Positions 46,101 to 58,625 of a stretch of 64,000 nt of DNA are shown one piece after another (position 1 is the stretch's first letter; each line of letters opens with the position of its first letter). The notes below the pieces were generated by a model that was given only the letters and a program-made list of their open reading frames with translations, did not search any database and was not told the DNA's origin. Where the stretch lies: positions 70,200,001 to 70,264,000 of the forward strand of contig CP142451.1 in the NCBI GenBank assembly GCA_038049695.1, given 5' to 3'. A program made the translations under genes and the position numbers. The stretch comes from Cinnamomum chago (taxonomy: Eukaryota > Streptophyta > Magnoliopsida > Laurales > Lauraceae).

Positions 46101-48792
46101 TGATGAAGCCCGGCTCGTAAGCCCTAGGGCCTACATATATTATATATAAGGATTTATTCAGGTCAAGTGGGAACCGTTGGATCATTAAAGTGGATCCAAC
46201 CAACGGCTGCCCAGTTTTTAAGTCTTGTAAATCAAAAACAATCTTTCCTTTGTTGTTATTATTATTTATTAACAAGGCTCTATTCTTGTGTTATAGGTGA
46301 TGCTGGTGATGATGAAAACTTTATTTTATGATGTTAGCCGAATACTTTATTTTTTTCTATGATGCTATTGGAGTTTAATTTGATTTGTATTATTGTTGGA
46401 GTTTAATGATGCTAATCTACATTAACATTGAACTATTATGGAGTGTTGGAACTAGGCTCCCTTTGCTTTTATGAAGTCTTTCTTATTTTAGTTAATTTTA
46501 GTGCTGCAATCCAAATTATGAGAATGGGAATATGGGATGAATGCATGCATTTGACCATTTTTTTGTTCTGGTTTGCATATGCAGATTTCTTTGAATTCCT
46601 ACAGGATTTTTTTTTCTTGAAAATATTTTTTTTCAGCTAGTACTATATCATTATAAAACAGGCCGAGCTCACGAGCCGAGCCTAGGGCCTCAATCGAGCC
46701 AGGCTCAAAGGGCCGGCCCTAGGGCCTCATAACTTAATAAGGGCCGAGCCCAAGCCAGGGTTTTTGAGGCCCTCTAGGGCTAGGGCCGAGCTAGGGCCTA
46801 CTGAAAAATACTAGGGCCTAGCCTAGGGCCTGTCAAAGCCCGGCTCGGCCCGGCCCACTTTCATCCCTAGCTGGAGCCATCCTGTATGGTGCAATCGAGA
46901 TCGAAGTTGTCCCTGGAAGGAGCTCAATTGTAAACTCAACTTCTCTCTAATTGGTGGTAAATCCAGGATTTCTTCTGGAAAAACATCCGGAAATTCACAC
47001 ACAATGGGGATATCCTCCACCCCTTGGGACTGTTTATCCTCCGTGATAAACGCAATAAATGCCTGGCACCCACTCTGAACTAATCTGCTTGCCTTCAACA
47101 CTGAAATAAACCCTGCTTGAGTTTTTCTCCTGTTCCCTTGAAATATCAATTCTGCCTGTGGCCCTTGGAATCTGAATGTGATGGTCTTACTAAAACAATC
47201 CATAGTGGCATGATATGCTTCTAACCAATCCATGCCTAAAATGACATCAAAATCATGCATGTCCAAAACTATGAGGTTGGCCGGTAGATTAACATCTCCT
47301 AACAAAACTGTACAGCTAGGGTAATGGGTTCTACACACAACTTGTTTCCCTACTGTAGTGGTCACTACTAAAATGTAATCCAACTCACTACATGGTGCAT
47401 CAATCAACTTAGCAAAACTAAGAGATGCAAAGGAATGTGTGGATCCAGGATCAAATAAAATCTGGGCTTCTACCCCACAGACAAGGAGTTTACCTTCCAC
47501 CACGTCTCCTGCAGCTTCAGCATCTGCACGGTTGAGATAATACAAACGTCCATGCATCTGTAGTCTGTTTGGTACTTGGTTCTGCCTTCCTTGGACATGT
47601 CTGTTCTGCTGTGGAGCACGAGCATTCTGATTCTGTGTTGGTGGCCTAGCCTACTGCTGCTGCTGAGGTGGTCCAACTTGATTCTGAACTGGTGCTTGAT
47701 TCTGAGAAGCTATTTGTCTCTGTTGCTGGTTTCTGTTCCCTTGATTCTGAAGTAGTGGGCAATCCTTGATTGCATGATTCATGGCCCCACACTTGAAACA
47801 GGCACCCATAGCCTTACGACATTCATGTGTTTCATGATTCTTGCCACAATGGCCACAACCCTGCCTCACATGACCTTGTTCTTGTCTTGGCTTCTTGCCC
47901 TACTGTTGCCTCTGATTCTGCTGCTGATATTGCTGCTTCCTATCCTGAACAATCATATTGTTAATATCTTCAAATGTATAAGCCCGCTTGACTGCCTCGT
48001 CATATGTAGCTGGAGGTACTACTCCTATGACATCTCTCATGATGTCGGGTTCAATCATTCCAAGAACTTTGTTATCTTCTTCCTTTCAGTGTCAATCAGC
48101 TCGGTAGCATATCTAGCCAATCTTTCAAATTTGGTGACATAGTCTAGCACCGTCATGCTACCTTGCTTAAGCTGCTGAAACTCAATAGCCTTCTGCCTCT
48201 TGACATGAGAGGGAATGTATTTATCCTGAAACTGTGTCTTGAATGCTGCCCATGCCTCCTCGTCAGCCATCACTGCATAAGGATCCTTGACTGTTTGCCA
48301 CCACCGGTCTGCAAGCCCATAGAATAGTGAAGCTGTGAGATTGACCTTCTGTATTCCCGTGCACATAAAAACATCGAAGATCTTCTCCGTATTGACTAGC
48401 CAGTCATCTGCCACCAACGGGTCCTCATTGCCCGAAAATTCCTTCGGTGCTCTCTTCCTAAACTTCTCAAATAGGGCATTAGGGTCAGGATCCCTATTTT
48501 GAATAACAATCTGCGGACCCACGGGTGGTGCCACGTTCCGGTTCTGAAGTACTTCTAAAAGTTGCATCTGGACTTGTGCCATTTCATCATCCTTCTTTGC
48601 TAGCTGTTATTGAAATCTAGCTTGGTTCTCATTAGCCTGTCTTTGCTGTGCTATCATGGCTTGCATAAGTTCCTGAAATTGTGTGGTTGGTGTATCAGAT
48701 GCGTCTGACTCATTCTGATTATTGCCTGAAGCATGATGGTTTGGAGCTTTTCTTGGAGGCATATTGCTGTAAAACAAAGAGTTAGTACACAA
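43189..48792 (-). pseudogene. Gag-pol of the Tekay-type gypsy, split by a hAT (fossil)
   Basis: From the 5' side (high coordinates): Gag at about 48780-48055 (RQKAIEFQQLKQGSMTVLDY); CCHC-like knuckle (CFKCGAMNHAIKDC) near 47800; protease with DPGSTHSFAS near 47440; hAT guest at 45957-46869; reverse transcriptase ([30 protein letters not shown] near 45500); RNase H ([11 protein letters not shown] near 45090); integrase ([16 protein letters not shown] near 44330; [20 protein letters not shown] near 43950); and a C-terminal chromodomain-bearing tail (HVSMLKKYV near 43430; VLWENHEPEEATWELREQV near 43260). A chromodomain of this kind is thought to guide integration into heterochromatin. Confidence 0.92.
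45957..46869. mobile_element. Non-autonomous hAT element, 913 bp
   Basis: Ends TAGGGGTGAAAGTGGGCC and, on the reverse strand, TAGGGATGAAAGTGGGCC: a 23-24-bp inverted repeat with one difference. The exact 8-bp duplication GCTGGAGC is at 45949-45956 and 46870-46877. Both subterminal regions (45975-46130 and 46660-46850) are dense in GGGCCGAGCTAGGGCC-type words. The centre is AT-rich, with a poly-T near 46609-46634. No transposase. Confidence 0.93.
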
Positions 48793-48907
48793 TAATCATG
48801 GTACAAGGGCTTCTAAGGTCTTATACCAACGAATCTATCGAACTCACGAATCCTCGCCACGTTCCTAGGACCTTTCCAGTTTCTTTTAAGTGCCTGAAAC
48901 ATGTCCC

Positions 48908-48919
48908 GCTCTGATACCA
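48908..48919 (-). other. Primer-binding site of the Tekay-type gypsy
   Basis: Reads TGGTATCAGAGC on the minus strand, four bases after the 5' LTR end; complementary to the 3' end of initiator methionine tRNA. Confidence 0.92.
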
Positions 48920-48923
48920 GTCC

Positions 48924-51553
48924 TGTCGCGACCCCGGAACGGATCCCTGGGCCCGCGACGTGTCGATTGTGTAGTTGTATATACTTTCCCACAGGTTCCC
49001 GCGGTGAGGATTCCCAAAGACACACGGAATCTGACTCACACGATCAAGTTTGCGGAAGCGTGTAGCAAAATATATCAAAATGAGCACCAATAAAATATTT
49101 AAGTGCCACGACAAATAGTAACAAGACATAGTATCAAAGAAAGAAACTAACATGGCATTCCCACCATAGCTCAAGTTATGAGACTGACTCCAAAGTAATT
49201 TAAGTTTAATTACAACCCATAAGAGGCCAACAGGGGCCAATACACTGCTCCAAAATAATTAAAGGAAACCCCAACAAAATGATGACGAGACTCAAGAACC
49301 CGCCTGACGTCTAGATGACATCGTCGGGCTGCCACTCTCTCACAAGGGTCGGCTCACAAGCCTCCTCCTGACGCTCCTCCTCAAAGATAACGTCTCCTGC
49401 ACCTGGGCACCAACAAACAAGGGTCAAACACAACGGTTTGGCAGGTAATCAATTTAGGTGCAAGCATGAAACAATAAATGTTTTAGTAAACATAAAAGCA
49501 GATCCTTGATTTGAAATACCACAATGACTGAGATACATTTACAAAAATATTTAATTGAGCTGAGATACTAAAACAAACTAGCATGAGTACATAATATATC
49601 ATGAATAGTTACAGTCCACAAAGAGCCCATCTTTCTCTATCATTTATATAATGAAAAGAGCAAGCACGCACGACAAGCACGATATACATAATATAATCAC
49701 GACACGATTTTCTACAAAGACGGGAATTCCGGCCGCAGAACCGGACACGCACGATGTGTAATAAATACACGACCAGTCTGCAGACAGTCCACATGTTTAA
49801 GGACCCCCAGACAGTGGATCAAACTGAAAGGGCAGTACAAGCTCAGTGGTGTTTACTAAATCCATGAATGCACAAAACACACGAAATACTATCAAAACTT
49901 GTCGAGATAAAAAGGGGGAAGTCACTTATCACAACACGATGAACACGACTAGCAAGGCATAATTAATATGCATAACACGCGTAGGAAGTGATCCCCTTTT
50001 CTTGAAACAATTCTTCAAAACAAGCTTATAATTGAAATCCAAAACTAGTACACGATGGCACTTATCGTACCAAATCGGAATTCAAACACGAAATCTGACA
50101 AGCATGTGCTAAGGTTGCTAATTGACCTTTGTGAAATTGAGACTCCAAATGTCGGAATATATAAGAATTAGTGTCCCCGAAGTTGGGTTGCATTTCGAAG
50201 TTTCATTTACACAATGTCAAGTCAAAACCCTTAACATAGTCTAGTTTTCAACCTTCACGAAAATACACACGAAATAAATCTTCTTCCTGAATCTGGCAGG
50301 TTCGCTCGAGCGAACTTTATACGCTCGAGCGAATCAGCTTCTGCCTGAACTCGTAGAGTGCAGAAACTGCCTTTCTCAGGTCCAACCTCCACTACATTTT
50401 TCTCCTTCTTCTCATCCTTCAATCACATACAATCCCTTGAGCCTTCATGCTCACCAAGGTTTCATTTATCACCATTTCACACATCCAAATCCAATAAAAC
50501 ATAACCATGAAGCTTGTAACCAATTTAATGCACAATTTCTAAAATACAATGAAATCAAAATACACATGCACATTGAACCTATAAGGAGTACTTGCCTTGA
50601 CCAATGCTAAATACTCCTCTCAAGCACTTCACTCAAACTATTCCAACACTACAAAGAAACCCAAGAGAAAACTACTCAAAACTCAAACAAAAATGGAAAC
50701 CAAGAACCCATTTTAACAAAAGGGCTTGTAAACATGTAAAACAAGATCTTTAAGGAACCAAAAGACTTCATGAAAAGCATGGGTGGAAGTTCTTACCTAA
50801 CAATGGCCAAACAAGAAGAGATGAAGAAGCTGAAGAGCTTGTCTCAAAAGAACTCCAAGAAACTTATATGGATAGAGAGCTTGCAAGGAGATGAAGACTA
50901 TGATATCCTTAGAATTTTCTTTGGAGATCTATAGCTAGAGCATGCAAGGTGAGGAAGATGGAAAGGAAAGAGGGATTTTCCAGCCCTAGGTCAAAGAAAT
51001 TGCAGAGATTGGGGAAATGAATGAAGAAGATGAGACTTGGGGGTTTAAGTGATGATAATGGGCCCCCAAATGACTTAACCTTGAGATGACTAAAACATGG
51101 TCTTGTGGGCCTCGGATGACTTCAACGAAGAAGGATAAAACGATCATCGAAATATCTAGTTTCCAAAAAGTATATTTTTGACATGATTTTGAGATCTCAA
51201 AAATTGTGTCCAGATTTGTGTATAAAAGACAATTTTACCCTCCTTGGGCCAAAACATGGGTTTTTTGGGCTTCAAACATGAATGAGCTTCAAACAAAAGT
51301 TGTAACACATAGAAGAATCATTCAAATGAAATCAAAATTACAATCACACGGAAACCGATACGATCTTCCCAAGCTTACACGGGCACTCAGGCCTTCCTGA
51401 GTGTGTCCGACTAATACTAAACGTTCTCAAAATTTCCATAGCTATGTCCAAGACTAAAACTAATTATTCTAACCCAGCGACCACTAAACCCACTTAGAAC
51501 TAAACACATGCTAATCGCACACTAATCGAATTGGTCTGGGTCGGGGTCTAACA
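48924..51553 (-). repeat. 5' LTR of the Tekay-type gypsy
   Basis: 2630 bp, nearly identical to 40322-43151. Only two CGCTCGAGCG units remain (50298-50334) against nine in the partner. Confidence 0.93.
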
Positions 51554-51775
51554 CATTTGAGGTAAAATGAGCAAATCCTAATTTACGTAAAAATCCTTGA
51601 CTCTACTCAATCTAGACAAATCGAGGTCAAACTACCTACCCAAGGCTCAAGGTCTATCCCAAAGGCTAAAACAAGACTAATTAGTCGTAAAATAACTTAA
51701 TTAGCCACTAAGTATAGTTAATTAAAAAAACACAATTAATTAGTGTTAAACACCTTTAATTTGGGTTGGGTGTAA

Positions 51776-53460
51776 CATTTCTCCCCCCTCTTAGGAATCA
51801 TTTGGTCCTCCGAATGAGCATACCTAAGCAAAGAGTTCGGGATAGTGTCATGCAACTTGCTCCTCGAGCTCCCACGTTGTTTCCTCTGGTCCATTATGAT
51901 CCCAAAGTATTTTAACCCAACGAATAGTCCTTGTCCGCTACACTTGTTCCTTCTCATCAATGATACGGAGCGGACGCTGAACTATGTTGAGTCGGGTTTG
52001 ATCTGAACTTCATCGTATTGAATGACATGAGATGGATCGCGAACGTACTTACGAAGCATCGAAACATGGAAGACATCGTGTACACCCATGAATTCCAAAG
52101 GAAGATTGAGTCTATAAACTACATCGCCAATTCGACTCTTGATTTCAAATGGTCCCACAAAGCTAGGTGAAAGTTTTTACTTCTTCTTGAACCAAAGCGT
52201 TCCCTTCATTGAAGATGTCTTCAAGAATACCCTGTCTCCAACCTTAAATTTGAGTTTCCTTCTTCTGTTATCTGCATAACTCTTTTTTCTTGATTGAGCA
52301 ATTCTCAGTCTTTCTCTGACCTTAAGAACTTTCTCAATTGTGTCTACAATGATAGTGGGTTCATGAAAGCTCATTGTCCCTACTTCTTCCCAGCACACTG
52401 GATTTCTGCAACTACGTCCATAAATAGCTTCAAATGGTGGCATCCCAAAAGCTGAACAGAAGCTGTTATTATAAGCAAATTCACACATTGCCAAATGCTC
52501 ATCCCATTCTCCACCAAAGTCGAGAACCTAGCTCGTAACATATCTTCCAAAGTCTGTATTGTGCGTTCGAACTGTCCATCAGTCCGCGGATGATAAGCAG
52601 TGCTAAAGTTGAGTTTAGTACCCATGGACTCCTGAAATGATTACCAAAAAGAAGAGACAAATCTAGTATCTCGATCGGAAACTATCGAATCGTGTGTGCC
52701 ATGTAATCAGACTATCTCTTTCACAAAAATCTTAGCCATATCATTAAACTTCATACCTTTCTTGAATGGAATAAAATGGGCTAATTTTGTCAAACGATCA
52801 ACAATCACCCAAATCACATCATTCTTTCTGCTAGTCAAGGGTAACCCTGAAACAAAATCCATAGAGATATCTTTCCATTTCCATTAAGGAATGTATAAAG
52901 GATGTAGTAACCCTGGAGGTTTTCTATGCTCATACTTCACTTTTTGGCAGGTAATACATCTAGATACATATTCTGCAATTTCTCTCTTCATGTTATTCCA
53001 CCAAAACCCGCCTTTAAGATTTCAATACATTTTGGTGCTTCCAGGATGCATTGCATATCTTGCATAATGGACCTCTGTTAAATTGATAATATCGTATTTC
53101 TTATAGTCGGAACACAGAACCTATCCTTGAAATAAAGAATCCCCTCTTCCAACCGAAAGTCTGGTTTATCTATAATATTATCTCGAATCTTGGCTAATTT
53201 TGGGAAAATAAATTATTGTTCCTTGATCTCCTAAATAAGGGTTGGTTGAAAAATCGACATTGCTGCAAGTGCCACTTTGTCATCAATTAGCTTCATTGTC
53301 ACATCCAAATCCTTGAACTCTTCAAGTACAAACCATTTGTCATTTATCGCTGCTAGGGTAGATGATTTTCTGCTCAAAGCATCTGCCACTACATTACCCT
53401 TTCCTGGTATGTACTTAATAGGAAAATCATAGTCCTTGATATATTCTAACCATCTTCGCT
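51776..53460 (-). pseudogene. Old gypsy: integrase and C-terminal remnants (fossil)
   Basis: Integrase tail ([20 protein letters not shown] near 52590; [20 protein letters not shown] near 52460) and the post-integrase region (FHVSMLRKYVRDPSHV near 52050) typical of chromoviruses. RNase H end and spacer ([24 protein letters not shown]) lie near 53380-53460. Many breaks. Confidence 0.85.
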
Positions 53461-54663
53461 GTCTCTGAAAGTCCTGAGATCCTAACCCTAGAGGGGGGGG
53501 GGGTGAATAGGGTGTGCTACAATATGTGACCAATTATGACAAATTTTAATTTCTTTGAAATAAACAAGTCACAAGTGATGATTTACCAAATAAGATGCGG
53601 AAGCTAACAAAAGAAATCACTACAAGTATACACAAAGATTTATAGTGGTTCGGCCTCAATGCCTACATCCACTACCGGCTTGTGATCCAATCACCCTACC
53701 GGATTTTCACTATCTATGCTTTTCAATAGGCTAAGCAATAACCTTTACAATGTTGTTTTTTCTAGGCTAAACAACAACCTTTACAAGATGCTTTTCCAAG
53801 GCTAAGCAATAACCTCTACACTAATGCTTTTCTTTAGGCTAAGCAATAACCTTTACAATAAAAAGATTTTCTCTCAATGTAGTGTCTACACAAACACTTT
53901 AAGAGATACAATTAAAGCTCAATATATTTGCCTCTAAAATAGGCGGATATGAAAGTGAAAAACTAACTCACACAAACACTAAATGAATGCAAAGATGTAT
54001 GCTCATGATGTGTGTGTGTGATAACTTTAATCAAGTTTAAAAAGTAAGCTCAATAAATATATGCTCAAAGCATTTAAAAGTTTAAGGCACATAAAATTTT
54101 TTGATTGAAGTGAAATGCAAATCACATGTATGGATACAAACTTGTTAATGATATGAAAATCAAAGGCACACAAGTTGTATGAAATTAATTAGCTGTAAAC
54201 ATGTGATGCATGTGCAATGTTGTTTTCAAAACCAAATTAATTTAACTAAAGTTTAAATGAATGAAAACAACAAATAAAGATTCAACCAAGAAAATGAATC
54301 ATGCTTTAAAAGAAATCAAAGATTTTGGCTAAGCATGATTAAGGAAGATTTTAAAACAACTTGGATTGAAATCAAAGTGGAGAATCCAATCTAACTTAGA
54401 TCAAAGATTAAAAAAAAAATGAATTCAACACATCAAAGTTATCATGCTAAAAATCATTTACCAATAATTTAAACAAAGCATATAACATATGATTAGTAAA
54501 AGTAAAGCTTACTTAGAGATTTAATTTCATTGATCCAAGCTTTAGCTTCACTAATGACCCATTGGTCTCTCTTAGTTCATCCCCCTTTCTTTGTCTTAAA
54601 ACACCTCAAGAGTGGCTCTTGGTTCCTCTCTTTTTCAACAACTTTTCCAAAGGAATGAACTTG

Positions 54664-54671
54664 TATTTATA
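54664..54671 (-). promoter_or_regulatory. TATA box of SIRE-B solo LTR
   Basis: TATAAATA on the minus strand, downstream of the array at 54697-54860 and the tag AGCCGTTGG (54769-54777, minus). Confidence 0.6.
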
Positions 54672-54696
54672 CTCAAAAATTGAGTTTCTGCGTCTC

Positions 54697-54860
54697 CCCG
54701 GTCGACCTGCCTTAACCCCGGTCGACCTGGCCTTCAACGGTCATAAAACTGACCGTTTGAAAAAGAAGCCAACGGCTCTTTCCCGGTCGACCGCGCAGTG
54801 TGGCTGGTCGACCGGGTCCCCTGGGCCGGTCGACCGGCCACACTGCGGGTTGACCCGGGC
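54697..54860. repeat. Palindromic array (CGGTCGACCG type) in SIRE-B solo LTR
   Basis: At least six GGTCGACC units, two of them extended perfect palindromes (CCGGTCGACCGG), with the companion word CACACTGC/GCAGTGTG between them. Confidence 0.88.
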
Positions 54861-55238
54861 CTGGGACCAAAATTCCCTAAAATTGCATTTTTCAAATAGA
54901 TTTCTTGTGGGAACTTTTGGGCCATTGAATCAAGCTTGTAATCATTATTTAAATCAAACTAAGAGGGTTAAAATCATGAAACATAAAAAGCCTAAAGTGG
55001 TTTGAAAGATTTAAAACATAGGCTAGCTTGATTTGGTAAAACTCCTTTTCAAAATAAATTGCATCCAAGTTTAAAATCAAAACATGCATAAATCAACATT
55101 TTTACAAGTCTTAAAAACAATGCATGTATAAATCAAGATTTCAAGTTTTTCTAAATCAATGCATGTGAGTAAATTCAAATGATGCGAAAATGATAATGCA
55201 TCCATCAAATTGCAATACACAAAATCCCTATCAGTCTC

Positions 55239-58069
55239 ATGTTAATGTCCTGCTGCGAGAATAAGTATTGAAGACTGTGATGATCTGAGTGTACTTCAAA
55301 TTGCTCCCCATAAAGGAAATGTCTCCATAACTTTAGAGCAAAAACAATGGCTGCCAATTCAAGATCATGTGTGGCATAATTTTTCTTGTGTCCTTTCAAC
55401 TACCGAGACCCATAAGCAATCACCTTGCCATGCTACATACGTACACACCCCAAACCAACTCTAGATGCATCAGAATAAATTACAGAACCTCCACTACCTT
55501 CAGGTAAGGATAATATTGGGGTTGTGGTCAATTTCTTCTTTAGGGTCTAAAAACTAGCTTTACATTCATCAGTCCATATGAAAGGAACATTCTTCCAAGT
55601 CAACCTTGTCATTGGAGCTGAGATCTTTGAAAAATCCTTGACAAATCTGCGGGAATATCCAGCAAGACCTAGAAAACTTCGAATCTCTGCAACCGTTTTA
55701 GTGCTCTTCCAATCGGTGACCGATTCTACCTTCACAGGAACAACTGCCAAACCCTTACGAGTTATAATGTGTCCCAAAAATGCCACTTGTTGAAGCCAAA
55801 AGTCACATTTTTTAAGTTTGGCATATAACTGATGAATCCTCAAGAGCTGAAGTGATGTCCTCAAATGTTCTGCATGGTCTTCCTTAGACTTTGAATACAC
55901 CAAGATATCATCAATAAAGATCACAATAAGTTAATCCAGATATGGAGCAAAGATTCCATTCATCAATGCCATAGACACGGTCGGTGCATTAGTTAAACCA
56001 AATGGCATCACAAGGAATTCATAGTAGCCATACCTTGCTCTAAAGGCTGTCTTTTCAATATCTTGCTCACAAACTCTCAACTGGTGATACCCGGATCTGA
56101 GATCTATCTTCGAAAAGTAAGTTGCCCCTTGGAATTGATTAACAACTCATCAATACGAGGCAATGGATACTAATTCTTTATTTTCACCTGATTGATTTGC
56201 CTGTAATCTATACACATCTGAAGAGTGCCATCTTTCTTTCACACAAAAAGTACTGTAGCTTTGGATCCTTTATCTAACAAGTCTTGTAATTGCTCCTTCA
56301 ATTCTTTGAGTTTTGTAGGAGCCATTCTATATGGCACTTTGGATATTGGAGCAGTACCCGACACTAGGTCATTGGGAAAATCTACCTCCCTAGACGGGGG
56401 TAATCTAGGAACTTCATCCGGAAATACATCTGGAAATTCACACACCACCGGAATTTCTCCTAACATCTTGGGTGGTTTCTTCTCGGTAATAAAAGCCAAA
56501 TAGCTTCCATAGCCATTCTCTAGAAGCTTCACAGCATCCAATGTTATAACTAGTCCGGTGTTGGACTTCTATCTCTGAACACCCTCGAATATCACATTGA
56601 TTTGGGTTCCTCTACCTTGAAGGTAATAGTCATGAGGAAACAATCCACACAAGCTCTATACTCTGCAAGCCAATCCATTCCAAGGATGACATCAAAGTCA
56701 TGCATCGCCGGAACTATCAAGCCTACTAGCGTTAGCAATCCTCTGATTTGAACACTACACTTAGGGTAGAAATTCTCGCAAGCCACTCTTTTGCCTACTG
56801 GTGTAGTCACCATGCAAAACGAGATGCCACAAACGAATGTGTAGACCCCGAATCAAATAAGGCCTTAGAATTTTTAGTACATATCAAAATAGTACCTTTC
56901 ACAACATTTCCAGCTACTTCTGCTTACTCATGATCCATTGCATTGATTCTTCCTGCTTACTGTGGTCGTTGTCTGGTTTGTTGATGCGATGTTCGTGCCT
57001 TCCTTGCTATTGTTGTTGTTGTTGTCTCACAGGTGGTGCTGGTAGTGCCAAACGTTGTGGTGGAGCCGGTAGTGCTCGTATACCTTGCCGAGGAAGAGGT
57101 TGTTGTGGTGCCCTGTTACCACCTCTATCTCTAGGATACATAGCTGCATGATACTCCATTGATCCACAAAGAACACATGCCCCTGTATTCCTCTAACACC
57201 TCTCAGTCAAGAGCCCCTTTCCATAAGTGTCACATTTTGGTGCGCCAATAACCAAACCCTTATGTTTCTTATGTTGTTGCCCTTTTTCCAGAGTAAAATG
57301 GATTTCTCTTGATGTCGTTGGCCTTTTTCCTCAAGGCCACTTCTTCTGCGGAGAAGTCTCGGTCTACAATATCATCACATGTTTCTGGCCTTTTAGAAGC
57401 CACTACACGCTCCACATAGGCTAGGTTCATGCCATCAATAAATCTATCCACCTTCTTCTCTTCAGTATTTATCAAGTCTTCAGCATACTTAGATAATTGC
57501 AGAAAGGTGTGTACATAATCCATCATGATCATTTGATTATGCTGCAAGGCTAGGAATTCATTATGTTTCTTCCTTCGCACATGATCGAGTATGAACTTTC
57601 TGCGGAATTGTTTCTTGAATGTCTCTCATAAGGTGGGATTAGGCAATAACTTAAAAGAATTCCTCACACTTTTCCATCATGTATTGGCTATGTCTCGAAA
57701 CATCGAAGCGGTAAGTACGACCCTTTGTTTATTGTCACATATGACAGTTTCAAAATCATCACCAATGTGATCTAGCCATTCATTTGCTTTTACAGCACCC
57801 TCATTACCATAGAATTCTGTAGCTCCCCTCTTTCAAAACTTCTCAAACAAAGTGTTAGGACCCTTGTCCTTGGATTGCAAGATAACTTGAGTTCCTGCAT
57901 TTGGCTGTTCGGGACCTTGTCTTGCCATTAGCATAGTTATATTTTCATTTGTCTTAGCCATTTTCTCCATGAGCATCATCATGTGAGCAACCATGTTAGG
58001 AGGATCATTTTCCACCACTACGAATGGATCAGTATTGTGAGATTCATTGTTCCCCAAACCGGACGCCAT
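55239..58069 (-). pseudogene. Old gypsy: Gag, protease, reverse transcriptase, RNase H remnants (fossil)
   Basis: Gag at about 58069-57270 (FEKF; ADRF-like helices), protease near 56800 (TTPVGKRVACENFYPKCSV; FDVILGMDWLAEY near 56690), reverse transcriptase about 56330-55560 (IFIDDILVYSKSKED near 55900), and RNase H with [14 protein letters not shown] near 55370 and [20 protein letters not shown] near 55260. Old, with many breaks. Confidence 0.87.
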
Positions 58070-58233
58070 TTATCTACAAAAGAATTTCCAAGTTGAGTTA
58101 GAAGTAACACTCTAACTCCCCCTTAATCAATACTAACACTAAACTAAGACAATATCTCTATGTTCTTAATCAGTTTCTAATGTATCCTCACAACATTTCT
58201 AATGGCTTCTAAGTCTTTTAGAACGACTTCCAT

Positions 58234-58245
58234 GCTCTGATACCA
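58234..58245 (-). other. Primer-binding site of the old gypsy
   Basis: TGGTATCAGAGC on the minus strand, six bases from the inferred 5' LTR boundary (TGTAGATCACATCCCG on the plus strand at 58252). Confidence 0.85.
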
Positions 58246-58251
58246 TAGTTA

Positions 58252-58625
58252 TGTAGATCACATCCCGATCCCGAATCATCCTGGCCTAGGCTAATCTCCA
58301 AGGTGTGACACGCGTACTCCCGTTATATAATACCCGTCCTAAGTCAAGTACGGCATCACGAAGGGGAAAATCAACCTTCTAGGTCTGAGTCTAGCTCACT
58401 AACACATGTCAACAACATTTGATAGCAGAAGATAAGTTTCAAGTTTATACAAAAGTTATACAAAAGTTATTTACACAATGGAACCAAAGTTGGGATTATA
58501 AAAAAAAAAATCACCCCACCCAACCTATATAGAATATAATCCAAAAGTATCTATTTAGTGTGACCCACACAAAAAGAAGTAATTGCACTTCCAATCTAGC
58601 TTTCAAAAGTTCCCCCTTCGCTTTC
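58252..58625 (-). repeat. Part of the 5' LTR of the old gypsy
   Basis: From the primer-binding side to the CACTA insertion. The rest should lie beyond the window. It holds CACATCCCGATCCCG at its edge and otherwise nothing recognisable. Confidence 0.55.

Larger units (their letters stand above)
40322..51553 (-). mobile_element. Ty3-gypsy chromovirus of the Tekay (Del) type, young, nearly whole
   Basis: The exact 5-bp duplication CATTT is at 40317-40321 and 51554-51558. The 3' LTR is 40322-43151 (2830 bp) and the 5' LTR 48924-51553 (2630 bp). A primer-binding site (48908-48919) and a purine-rich tract (43152-43166 on the minus strand) are in place. The order Gag, CCHC, protease, reverse transcriptase, RNase H, integrase, chromodomain is that of Tekay chromoviruses. 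The LTRs differ at about 1-2 percent of aligned sites by eye, so it is recent; the length difference is mostly in the palindromic array. Apart from a hAT insertion, only a few breaks (about three) interrupt the coding region. Confidence 0.93.
53466..55233 (-). mobile_element. SIRE-B solo LTR, 1768 bp
   Basis: On the plus strand TGAAAGTCCTGAGATCC to AATCCCTATCA. The exact 5-bp duplication GTCTC is at 53461-53465 and 55234-55238, splitting the RNase H region of the old gypsy. It is the sister of the LTRs at 21599 and 62366. It holds a run of G at 53491-53502 (minus-strand poly-C near the LTR end) and four tandem GGTTATTGCTTAGCC units (minus; about 53725-53870). Confidence 0.92.
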
